Assembly (NCBI RefSeq): GCF_900111245.1
Contig: NZ_FOGO01000001.1
Span: 372,001 to 436,000 of the forward strand
Source of the DNA: Streptomyces qinglanensis
GTDB taxonomy: Bacteria > Actinomycetota > Actinomycetes > Streptomycetales > Streptomycetaceae
DNA: 64,000 nt
Direction: 5' to 3'
This document shows positions 38,825 through 46,183 of this stretch, one piece after another (position 1 is the stretch's first letter; each line of letters starts with the position of its first letter). Below the pieces are notes generated by a model. It made no database searches. It worked only from the letters and a program-made list of their open reading frames with translations, and was not told where the DNA came from. A program made the position numbers and the translations under genes.

Positions 38825-40227
38825 TGGCCTACGGAGCGGCCCCGGGTGCCCCGTCCGGCAGCGGCCCGGCTCCCGGCTCGGCGGCGCCCGGTGACGGGTC
38901 CGACCCGGAGGAGCGGAGCGGCTCGCTGCGCCGCGCGTTCGGCGGTCTGACCACCCGCGGCCGCTCCTTCCTGGCGGCCGGGCTGGCGGCCATGCTGTGC
39001 GCATATCTGCTGGGCCAGGACGAACTGCTGCGGGTGGGAGTGCTGCTGGGGGTGCTGCCTCTGGTGTGCGTGCTGGTGCTGCACCGCACCCGCTACCGCG
39101 TGGCGGGCTACCGCCGGCTGTCGCCCTCGCGGGTACCGGTGCGCTCGGAGGCCCGCGTGCACCTGCGGATGGACAACGTCTCGCGGCTGCCCACCGGTCT
39201 GCTGATGCTGCAGGACCGGGTGCCCTACGTCCTGGGCCCGCGGCCCCGGTTCGTCCTGGACCGGGTGGAGCCGGGCGGGCGGCGCGAGGTCTCCTACCGG
39301 GTCCGCGCCGACCTGCGCGGACGCTATCCGCTGGGTCCGCTCCAACTGCGGCTGACGGACCCGTTCGGGATGTGCGAGCTGACCCGCTCCTTCAGCACCT
39401 GGGACACCCTCACCGTCGTACCGCCGGTCGAGGCGCTGCCGCCGACCCGGTCGGCCGGGCGGACCGGCGGCTACGGGGAGGGCCGGCAGCGCGCGCTCGC
39501 CCTGGCCGGGGACGACGACGTGATCCCGCGCGGTTACCGGCACGGCGACGACCTGCGCCGGGTGCACTGGCGTTCGACCGCACGCTACGGCGAACTGATG
39601 GTGCGCCGCGAGGAGCAGCCGCAGCAGGCCCGCTGCACCGTCCTGCTGGACACCCGCCGGGCCGGCTACCCCGGCTCGGGGCCCGACGCGCCGTTCGAGT
39701 GGGCGGTCGCGGGCGCCGCGTCGGTGTGCGTGCACCTGCTGGAGCGCGGCTGCTCCGTCCGGCTGCTGACCGACACCGGGGCCGCCGCGCCCGGACCGGA
39801 GAACGGCGGCTTCCTCGCGGAGAACCCGGACACGGCCGGACTGCTGCTCGACACTCTGGCCATCGTCGAACACTCGAACGAACAAGGGCTGGCCGGGGCC
39901 TATGACGCGCTGCGCGGCGGGGACGCCGGGCAGCCGGGGCTGCTGATCGCCTTCCTGGGAGCGCTGGACGAGGAGCAGGCGCTCACCGTCGGCCGCCTGC
40001 GGCAGCGCTCCGAGCGCGCGGTGGCCTTTCTGGCCACCCCCGCCGGGCGCCCGCAAGGCGGCACCGGGCAGCCGTTCCCGGGCACCGACGAGTCGCCCGG
40101 GACCGAGGCCGCACTGCGCGTACTGCACGAGGCGGGGTGGACAGCGCTGGCCGGCGGGCCCGGGACGCCACTGGCCGCGCTGTGGCAGGAGGCCGACCAC
40201 GCGAGCGCGAAGGGAGCGGAACGATGA
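38824..40227 (+). CDS. DUF58 (VWA-like) membrane-associated protein
   Basis: 467 residues. Two membrane helices at about residues 49-85 follow a disordered start. Then comes a beta-rich segment, and the DUF58 core with GDDDVIPRGYRHGDDLRRVHWRSTARYGELMVRREEQ, the family signature, followed by a VWA-like fold with VLLDTRRAGYPG as the degenerate metal site. The start shares a base with the preceding stop, so translation is coupled. DUF58 proteins are usual partners of MoxR ATPases. The target process is not known; cell-envelope assembly is a common inference. Confidence 0.9.
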   Translation: MAYGAAPGAPSGSGPAPGSAAPGDGSDPEERSGSLRRAFGGLTTRGRSFLAAGLAAMLCAYLLGQDELLRVGVLLGVLPLVCVLVLHRTRYRVAGYRRLSPSRVPVRSEARVHLRMDNVSRLPTGLLMLQDRVPYVLGPRPRFVLDRVEPGGRREVSYRVRADLRGRYPLGPLQLRLTDPFGMCELTRSFSTWDTLTVVPPVEALPPTRSAGRTGGYGEGRQRALALAGDDDVIPRGYRHGDDLRRVHWRSTARYGELMVRREEQPQQARCTVLLDTRRAGYPGSGPDAPFEWAVAGAASVCVHLLERGCSVRLLTDTGAAAPGPENGGFLAENPDTAGLLLDTLAIVEHSNEQGLAGAYDALRGGDAGQPGLLIAFLGALDEEQALTVGRLRQRSERAVAFLATPAGRPQGGTGQPFPGTDESPGTEAALRVLHEAGWTALAGGPGTPLAALWQEADHASAKGAER

Positions 40228-42647
40228 GCGGACGGGGGCGGCTGGCATTCTGCGCCGCACTGGCGACGCTGGCCGCGGCCTGCGCACTGCTGCCGCTGGT
40301 CGAACCGGCGGCCTGGCTGATCCAGGCGGCGGTGCTGATCGGGGTGCAGGCCGGAGTGGGCGCGGCCGCCCGGCGGGTCCCGCTGGCCCGCCCGCTGACC
40401 GTGCTCGCGCAGGCGCTCACCTCGCTGCTGCTGCTCACCCTCGTCTTCGCACGCTCCGTCGCACCGGCCGGATTCCTTCCGGTACCCGAGGTCTTCACCC
40501 ACTTCGCCGCGCTCTTCGAGCAGGGCGTCCAGGACGTGGGCCGGTACGCGATACCCGCGCCGCTCACCGACGGCATACGGCTGATGCTGATCGGCGGGGT
40601 ACTGCTGATCGGCCTGCTGGTGGACACGGTCGCCGTGACCTACCGGAGCGCCGCTCCCGCCGGGCTGCCGCTGCTCGCCCTGTACTCGGTGGCGGCCGGG
40701 CTCTCGGAGGGCGGCGCCCGCTGGCTGTGGTTCCTGTGCGCCGCGGGCGGCTATCTGCTGCTCCTGCTGGCCGAGGGGCGGGAGCGGCTCTCCCAGTGGG
40801 GCCGGGTCTTCGCCGACCGCACCCGGCCGGGTGCGGCGCCGCCCCAGCCGGGCAGCGTCGGGGGCGCCGCGGCGGCACCCGTGCGCACCGGACGCCGGAT
40901 CGGCGTGCTGGCCCTGGGCGTCTCGCTGCTGGTACCCACCGCGCTGCCCTCGCTCAGCGGCGGCCTGCTCGACGGGGTGGGGGCCGGTGGCGGAGGGGTG
41001 CGCGGGCAGGGCGGCGGCACGGTCTCGGCGGTGAACCCGGTGGTCGCGCTCAAGAACAGCCTCGACCAGCCGCAGGACCGTACCGCGCTCGTCTACCGGA
41101 CGGACGGGGGCGACAACGGCGAGAACGGCGACAACGGGCTCTACCTGCGCATCGTCGCGCTGGACAGGTTCGACGGCGCCCAGTGGAAGCCCTCCGAGCG
41201 GCGGATCGGCGAGATCCCGGACCAGTTGCCCGCCCCGCGCGGACTGGGACCGCAGGTGCGCACCAGCACGGTGCGCACCACCATCCAGGCCAGTGACGCC
41301 TACGCGCAGGACTGGCTGCCCATGCCCTTCCCCGCCGACCGGGTGCGCCTGGAGGGCAAGTGGCGCTTCGAGCCCGAGGGCCGCACCCTGGTCGGCTACG
41401 ACGAGCAGACCACCCGCGGGCTGCGCTACACGGTCGAGAGCCTCCAGGTCCGGCCCACCGCCGAGCAACTGCGCAATGCGCCCGATCCGCCACCCGGGCT
41501 GGAGCGCGAGTACACCGCCGTTCCCGGCACGCTGCCGGACGTCGTCTCCAGGACCGCGCGCCAGGTCACCCGGGGCGCGGAGAACGACTACGAGCGCGCG
41601 GTGCGGCTCCAGGACTGGTTCGCGGACGAGGGCGGCTTCGTCTACGACACCGAGGTGGAGGCGGGCACCGGCGTCAACGCCATCGCCGACTTCCTGCGGC
41701 AGAAGGAGGGATTCTGCGTCCACTTCTCCTTCGCCATGGCCTCGATGGCCCGCACCCTGGGCATCCCGGCCCGGGTCGCGGTCGGCTTCACTCCCGGCAC
41801 GGCACGCGACGACGGCGCGATGGAGGTCGGCTTCCAGGACGCGCACGCCTGGCCGGAGCTGTACTTCGAAGGTGTGGGCTGGACCCGCTTCGAGCCGACC
41901 CCCACCCGCGGCAGCACCCCGCCCTACGCCCGGCCGGACGCACCCGATCCCGACGGGGACTCCGGCGAGGTGCTGCCCGACCGCGACGGGAGCGACGAGC
42001 CCACGGTCGCCCCGTCGCCGTCCCAGGAGTGCACCGCCCAGCAGAAGCGGTCCGACCCCGAGTGCGGGCTGGCGGCTCCGCTGCCCGGCTCCGGCGGCTC
42101 CGAGGAGGGGCCGTCCGCGGCCGCCGTCGCCGGTGTCGGCGGCGCGGCGCTGCTCCTGCTGGCGCTGTTGCTGCTGCCGATGCTGCTGCGGATGCGGAGA
42201 CGCTCCCGTCGGCTCCGGCTCCGGCCCCGTCCCCGGGGCACCGGTCCGGAAGGCGCCGAGGGAGTGCTCGCCGCCTGGCAGGAACTCCTGGACACCGGAT
42301 GGGACTACGGGATCGTGCCGGAGGACTCGGCGACCCCGCGCACGGCCGCCGAGCGGCTGGCCCGGGTGGGGGAACTCCGGCCCCCCGAGACCGAGGCACT
42401 GCAGCGGGTCGCGCTCGCGGTCGAGCAGGTGCTGTATGCGCCCGAGCCGCAGCCGGCCCCGGGGATCGCCCGCGACGTGCAGCGCGTCCGGGCCGGGCTG
42501 CGCGCCGCAGCGCCCCGCACGCTGCGGATCCGGGCCCTGCTCCTGCCCCCGTCCACCGGGCGGCTGCTGCGTGCCGCCGGCCACCGCGGGCGGGCGCTGC
42601 GGGCCCGCTGGATCCGCGCGATGCACCGCCCCCGCCCGGCCGAGTGA
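40224..42647 (+). CDS. TgpA-like membrane transglutaminase-domain protein
   Basis: 807 residues. Five to six N-terminal membrane helices (about 5-200, followed by another at about 225-245) precede a DUF3488-type region, then the transglutaminase-like core: Cys498 in EGFCVHFSFAMASMARTLGIPARVAVGF and His541 in DAHAWPELYFEGVGWTRFEPTP, where the third position is Glu rather than the usual Asp. A Pro/Asp-rich linker, another membrane helix (about 633-655) and a cytoplasmic DUF4129-like tail with AWQELLDTGWDYG follow. This is the complete TgpA architecture. The ATG overlaps the DUF58 stop. Together the operon resembles the MoxR-DUF58-TgpA envelope modules; the substrate is unknown. Confidence 0.92.
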   Translation: MSGRGRLAFCAALATLAAACALLPLVEPAAWLIQAAVLIGVQAGVGAAARRVPLARPLTVLAQALTSLLLLTLVFARSVAPAGFLPVPEVFTHFAALFEQGVQDVGRYAIPAPLTDGIRLMLIGGVLLIGLLVDTVAVTYRSAAPAGLPLLALYSVAAGLSEGGARWLWFLCAAGGYLLLLLAEGRERLSQWGRVFADRTRPGAAPPQPGSVGGAAAAPVRTGRRIGVLALGVSLLVPTALPSLSGGLLDGVGAGGGGVRGQGGGTVSAVNPVVALKNSLDQPQDRTALVYRTDGGDNGENGDNGLYLRIVALDRFDGAQWKPSERRIGEIPDQLPAPRGLGPQVRTSTVRTTIQASDAYAQDWLPMPFPADRVRLEGKWRFEPEGRTLVGYDEQTTRGLRYTVESLQVRPTAEQLRNAPDPPPGLEREYTAVPGTLPDVVSRTARQVTRGAENDYERAVRLQDWFADEGGFVYDTEVEAGTGVNAIADFLRQKEGFCVHFSFAMASMARTLGIPARVAVGFTPGTARDDGAMEVGFQDAHAWPELYFEGVGWTRFEPTPTRGSTPPYARPDAPDPDGDSGEVLPDRDGSDEPTVAPSPSQECTAQQKRSDPECGLAAPLPGSGGSEEGPSAAAVAGVGGAALLLLALLLLPMLLRMRRRSRRLRLRPRPRGTGPEGAEGVLAAWQELLDTGWDYGIVPEDSATPRTAAERLARVGELRPPETEALQRVALAVEQVLYAPEPQPAPGIARDVQRVRAGLRAAAPRTLRIRALLLPPSTGRLLRAAGHRGRALRARWIRAMHRPRPAE

Positions 42648-42706
42648 CGGCGCCGGGCGAGCGCCGGACGATTCCCGGCCGCCGAACACATTCCCCGGAA
42701 CGCGTT

Positions 42707-42745
42707 CGGCGGTGCGGGAACCCCGCGAGGGTTCCCGCACCGCCG
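42707..42745. terminator. Perfect 16-bp terminator stem
   Basis: CGGCGGTGCGGGAACC (42707-42722) and GGTTCCCGCACCGCCG (42730-42745) are exact complements with a 7-base loop, between the convergent TgpA and DUF3040 genes. No U-run. A bidirectional terminator is inferred. Confidence 0.75.
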
Positions 42746-42903
42746 GAGAACTGCGCTGTCGCTGCCGGAGACGGCTCGTCACCGCACAGAAGGGGCACCG
42801 CGGTCAGGAAGCGGCCGGTTCCCCCGACCGGGCCGCGTCACCTCACCGCGTGACGTTGCGAAGAAGAGCGAAAGTATGCGGAACGGGGCGAGGGGCCCCG
42901 CTC

Positions 42904-43320
42904 TCAGTGGTGGCCCTCGTCGCGGCGGCGCTGCCACCGCTCCTCGATACGGGACATCACCGATCTGCGGTTCCGTGGCTGCTGTCGGCGCGCCGCCCCC
43001 GAGCCCTGCGACGCCCCGCCCTGGCCCGCGGCCTGCTCCTCACCCTGCTTGGGGGCCTTCCGCCACCCGGTCACGGCGAGGACCGCACAGCCCAGCATGA
43101 CCAGGAAGCCGACGACGCTGATCCAGATCTGCTGGGCGACCATTCCGGCCATGAGGAGCGCGATACCCACCAGAAAGCCCGCCACCGCTTGGTAGACCCG
43201 CTTGCGGGTGTACCGGCGCAGCTCACTTCCCTCGAGCGCTGTTGCGAACTTGGGATCTTCGGCGTACAGCGCTCGCTCCATCTGCTCGAGCATCCGCTGC
43301 TCGTGCTCAGAGAGCGGCAC
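42904..43320 (-). CDS. DUF3040 small membrane protein
   Basis: 138 residues. The N-terminus MPLSEHEQRMLEQMERALYAEDPKFA is the hallmark of DUF3040, followed by two membrane helices (about 45-65 and 67-86) and a basic, Gln/Gly/Arg-rich tail. Both ends are predicted cytoplasmic. The function is unknown; the family is confined to actinobacteria and often sits near division genes. The GTG start has AGGAGG 5 bases upstream. The 261 bases before it to the next gene contain nothing I can assign apart from its own leader. Confidence 0.92.
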   Translation of the reverse strand: MPLSEHEQRMLEQMERALYAEDPKFATALEGSELRRYTRKRVYQAVAGFLVGIALLMAGMVAQQIWISVVGFLVMLGCAVLAVTGWRKAPKQGEEQAAGQGGASQGSGAARRQQPRNRRSVMSRIEERWQRRRDEGHH

Positions 43321-43581
43321 GGAGTCCTCCTACTCGTCGGTCGCGGGGGCGACCGGATGCGACTCTTTCAGGATAGGCAGGGAATCGCCCCCGTGAAACC
43401 CGCCCCTCTACGCCAATTCCTCCCACCACACCCGATATGACGGACGGGGTGCCCACGGTGTGCTCCGTTCATTCCCGCACCACCTTTCCGCCATGCCGGA
43501 CGGTGTGCTTCGATCATACGGCGCGCAGCGGTTGATCGGGCGGTCGTGCGGACAGACCCCCGCCGGGCGGCGGGTACGGGG

Positions 43582-44358
43582 TCAGCGGACGGCGGGTCGC
43601 ACCCCGCGGGGCGGGATCTCGGCGAGCACATGGAGCTGGCTGGCCACGGACTGGAAGTCGGGCAGCTCGGCGGCGGCCGCCTCCAGCCGGGCGAGGGCCT
43701 CCAGCGCGTCCGGCTCGGTGTCCACCAGCGCACCGGGCACCAGGTCGGCGAAGACCCGTACACCGTGCACGGAGATGACCTCGAGCCCGGTGCTGGTCAC
43801 CAGCGCCGTCAGCTGCTCGGGGGTGAAGCGGCGGGGCATGGGGTCGCTCTCGCCCCACCGCCCGCCGGGCGAGGTGAGCGCGTGCCGGGCCTCGGTGAAA
43901 TGCCCGGCCAGTGCCCGTGCCAGGACGGCCCCGCCCAGCCCGGAGGCCAGCACACTCAGCGTGCCGCCCTCCTCGCGCAGTGCGGCGACGGCGTTGCCGA
44001 GGCCCTCGGCCGGGTCGTCGACGTACTCCAGGACGCCGTGGCAGAACACCACGTCGTACGCACCTCGCTCGGCGACCTCGAAGAGCCCGCGCACATCGCC
44101 CTGGACGCCGCGCACCCGGTCGGCCACCCCGGCTTCGGCGGCGCGCCGCTCCAGCGCGAAGAGGGCGTCCGGGCTGGGGTCGACGACGGTGACGCGGTGG
44201 CCGAGCCGGGCGACGGGCACCGCGAAGTTGCCGGTGCCGCCGCCGGTGTCGAGGACCGCCAGTTCGGCGTGGTCCGCCAGTTCGGCGCGCTGGTCGAGGG
44301 CTCCCCTGAGGACGTCCCAGACCACTGCGGTCCGGAGGGTTGCGCTGGGGCGGGACAT
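43582..44358 (-). CDS. SAM-dependent methyltransferase
   Basis: 258 residues, class I methyltransferase fold. Motif I is AVLDTGGGTGNFAVPVARLGH, motif II VVDPSPDALFALERRA, then VQGDVRGLFEVAERGAYDVVFCHGVLEYVDDPAEGL (motif III/IV) and the C-terminal part with FTPEQLTALVTSTGLEVISVHGVRVFADLVPG. The pattern resembles the small-molecule or tRNA (CmoA/SmtA-like) methyltransferases; substrate unknown. The ATG at 44358 has GAGGAG upstream; the longer frame before it is not conserved-looking. It lies 93 bases downstream of the HEPN gene on the same strand, so the two may be one transcript. Confidence 0.88.
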   Translation of the reverse strand: MSRPSATLRTAVVWDVLRGALDQRAELADHAELAVLDTGGGTGNFAVPVARLGHRVTVVDPSPDALFALERRAAEAGVADRVRGVQGDVRGLFEVAERGAYDVVFCHGVLEYVDDPAEGLGNAVAALREEGGTLSVLASGLGGAVLARALAGHFTEARHALTSPGGRWGESDPMPRRFTPEQLTALVTSTGLEVISVHGVRVFADLVPGALVDTEPDALEALARLEAAAAELPDFQSVASQLHVLAEIPPRGVRPAVR

Positions 44359-44451
44359 GCGGTTGCTCCTCGGCTCAGGGACGGGCGGATCCCACCCTAT
44401 TGCCTCCGCTGCCCGCCCATCCGCCCGGCGGGCCCTGGCCGGCACGGCTTC

Positions 44452-45042
44452 TCACCCCGCCCGCCGGTCCCGGGGGCGGGAGGGCCGGGCGGGATGCTCG
44501 TCTCCCTCCGCCGTGCGGGGCTGCGGCAGCGCCGGCTGGGTGAGGAGCATCCGCTCGACGAGCCGGAGGAACATCCCGGCGTAGTGGATCAGGTCGTCGG
44601 CGTCGCGCGGGGCGGCGGCTCCGGCTATGCCCGCCTCGGCCCGGGCCCGGCGGTCGGCGCCGGAGGCGAAGAGCGCCGCCCACTCGGCCAGTTCGGGAGC
44701 GACTTCGGGCAGCACCTCCCAGGCGCTGCGGATGGCGGGGCGGCGTGGCCTGCGCGGGGCGCCGCCCCGGCGGCGGGCGGGGGCCGGGTCGGCGGTGCCC
44801 CGTACGGCGAGGACGGCGGCTGCCGTGCGGAGTGCGGCGAGGTGGGCGGTGGCGTACCGCTCGTTGGCCGGCTGCAGCGCCGCCGCCTCGTCGAGCCCGT
44901 GCCGGGCCTGCGCGAGCAGGTCGCGCGCGGCGGGCGGGGCGGTGGCCCGGCGGAGCACGGGGTGGATGTCGTGGGGGTGGCTGGCGGGCGGCGCTGTCGG
45001 CTGCGGGGGCACGGGGCGTGCTCCCCGGGACGGACGCTTCAC
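44452..45042 (-). CDS. HEPN-domain protein, SAV_6107-like
   Basis: 196 residues from the GTG at 45042, with GGGAGG 9 bases upstream. After ~30 disordered residues the helical bundle begins: AARDLLAQARHGLDEAAALQPANERYATAHLAALRTAAAVLAV (about 38-80), an Arg-rich loop (about 88-103), RSAWEVLPEVAPELAEWAALFASGADRRARAEAGI and DADDLIHYAGMFLRLVERML. ERYATAH places Arg62 and His67 in the R-x4-H arrangement of HEPN ribonucleases. No nucleotidyltransferase partner is adjacent. HEPN proteins often act as RNases in stress or defence systems, but this branch is a conserved housekeeping-type family in Streptomyces; role unknown. Confidence 0.8.
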   Translation of the reverse strand: MKRPSRGARPVPPQPTAPPASHPHDIHPVLRRATAPPAARDLLAQARHGLDEAAALQPANERYATAHLAALRTAAAVLAVRGTADPAPARRRGGAPRRPRRPAIRSAWEVLPEVAPELAEWAALFASGADRRARAEAGIAGAAAPRDADDLIHYAGMFLRLVERMLLTQPALPQPRTAEGDEHPARPSRPRDRRAG

Positions 45043-45222
45043 GTGGATCAACCTCCCGTCGGCTGATACCGGTTCGAGAACCGGTCGTATGGGCACATCG
45101 TGGCGCATGCCACTGACAATCGGCCCTGACCTGCGCATACGCCGTGCCAGGCAGCGAACTGCCGGGGCTGCCTCGGCCGGAGGTGCCGCCGGTTGGCGTA
45201 CCGGGCCCGGTCTGCTGCATAC

Positions 45223-45246
45223 TTTGAACTGACCAGTCAGTTCAAA
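45223..45246. promoter_or_regulatory. Palindromic operator, probably for the operon's TetR repressor
   Basis: TTTGAACTGAC (45223-45233) and GTCAGTTCAAA (45236-45246) are exact 11-bp inverted arms around CA. It is 88 bases before the ABC-like gene and 180 bases before the divergent HEPN gene. Palindromes of this type and spacing are typical TetR-family sites, and a TetR gene closes the downstream operon. Confidence 0.8.
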
Positions 45247-45334
45247 AATCGCCGTGCCCGGCGCGGGGGCCGGGCACGGCGCGCCCGTCGGCGCAGCGAC
45301 ACGCAGCGGGACGCGACACACAGCGGGAGGGGCC

Positions 45335-46183
45335 GTGGCACACAGGCGAGGAGCCGCCGTCTCGGCGGTGGACTTCGGGCTGACGGGGCCGCGCGGCCCC
45401 GTCTTCGACAGGGTGGGGTTCATCGCCGGAGCGGGCTCGCTGATCGCGGTGACCGGGCCGTCCGGCTCCGGCCGCACCTGCCTGCTGCTGGCGCTGACCG
45501 GCCGGATGAAGGCCGGCCGCGGACACGCCGAGGTGGCCGGGCACCCGCTGCCCAAGCGGCTCGCCGCCGTCCGCCGGATCACCGCGCTGGGCCCGGTGCC
45601 CGGCGTCAACGACCTGGACCCGGCGCTGACCGTCACCGAGCAGCTCCGCGAGCGGGTGCTGCTCCAGCGTCGGTTCGGCAGTCCGCTCCGCGCGCTGCTG
45701 CGGTCCCGCCGGGAGCGGGCCGCGGCGAGCCGGGAGCGGCTGGAGGCGGCCCTGGACGCCGCGGGCCTCGACCTGGACGCGCTGCCCAGGGGCGGGCGCA
45801 CGGCCGTACGGGACCTGGGACGGCTGGAGGAGCTGCGGCTCTCGATGGCGCTGGCGCTGCTGGGCGAGCCCCGGCTGGTGGCCGTCGACGATGTGGACCT
45901 GAAGCTGTCGGAGGCCGAACGCGCGGCGGCCTGGGAGCTGTTGCGCGCGGTGGCCGACAGCGGCACCACGGTGCTGGCGGTGTGCAGCGAACCGCCACCC
46001 GAGGGGGCCGTGGTGGTCCGTACCGGCGCGGCCCACCGGGACGGCGCACCGACAGGCCCGGACGGCACCGGACGCTCCGGCGACACGCACGAGGCCGCCG
46101 GGGCCGCCGGGGCCGCCGACGACAACGAGGACGACGAGAAGGAGAGGGCGGAGGATGCGCTCGCCGAGGCTAGCCGCGCTTGA
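45335..46183 (+). CDS. Degenerate ABC-type ATPase subunit paired with a YhgE/Pip protein
   Basis: 282 residues from the GTG at 45335 (GGGAGG upstream). The ABC fold is recognisable: a P-loop GPSGSGRT (41-48), ALTGRMKAGRGHAEVAGHPLP, a long helical region and Walker B LVAVDDVD (181-187). Key residues differ from active ATPases: the Walker A Lys is Arg47, the catalytic Glu after Walker B is Asp186, and the LSGGQ signature is replaced by DLGRLEELR (160-168). The C-terminus is an acidic tail (about 235-282). The next gene starts inside its last codons (29-base overlap), so the products are made together. It may be a regulatory or slow ATPase rather than a pump motor. Confidence 0.85.
   Translation: MAHRRGAAVSAVDFGLTGPRGPVFDRVGFIAGAGSLIAVTGPSGSGRTCLLLALTGRMKAGRGHAEVAGHPLPKRLAAVRRITALGPVPGVNDLDPALTVTEQLRERVLLQRRFGSPLRALLRSRRERAAASRERLEAALDAAGLDLDALPRGGRTAVRDLGRLEELRLSMALALLGEPRLVAVDDVDLKLSEAERAAAWELLRAVADSGTTVLAVCSEPPPEGAVVVRTGAAHRDGAPTGPDGTGRSGDTHEAAGAAGAADDNEDDEKERAEDALAEASRA

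Noticed and set aside
45335..46183. The ABC-like gene as a pseudogene
   Set aside because: Despite the altered ATPase motifs the frame is intact, codon bias is normal and it overlaps the YhgE gene in a coupled way.
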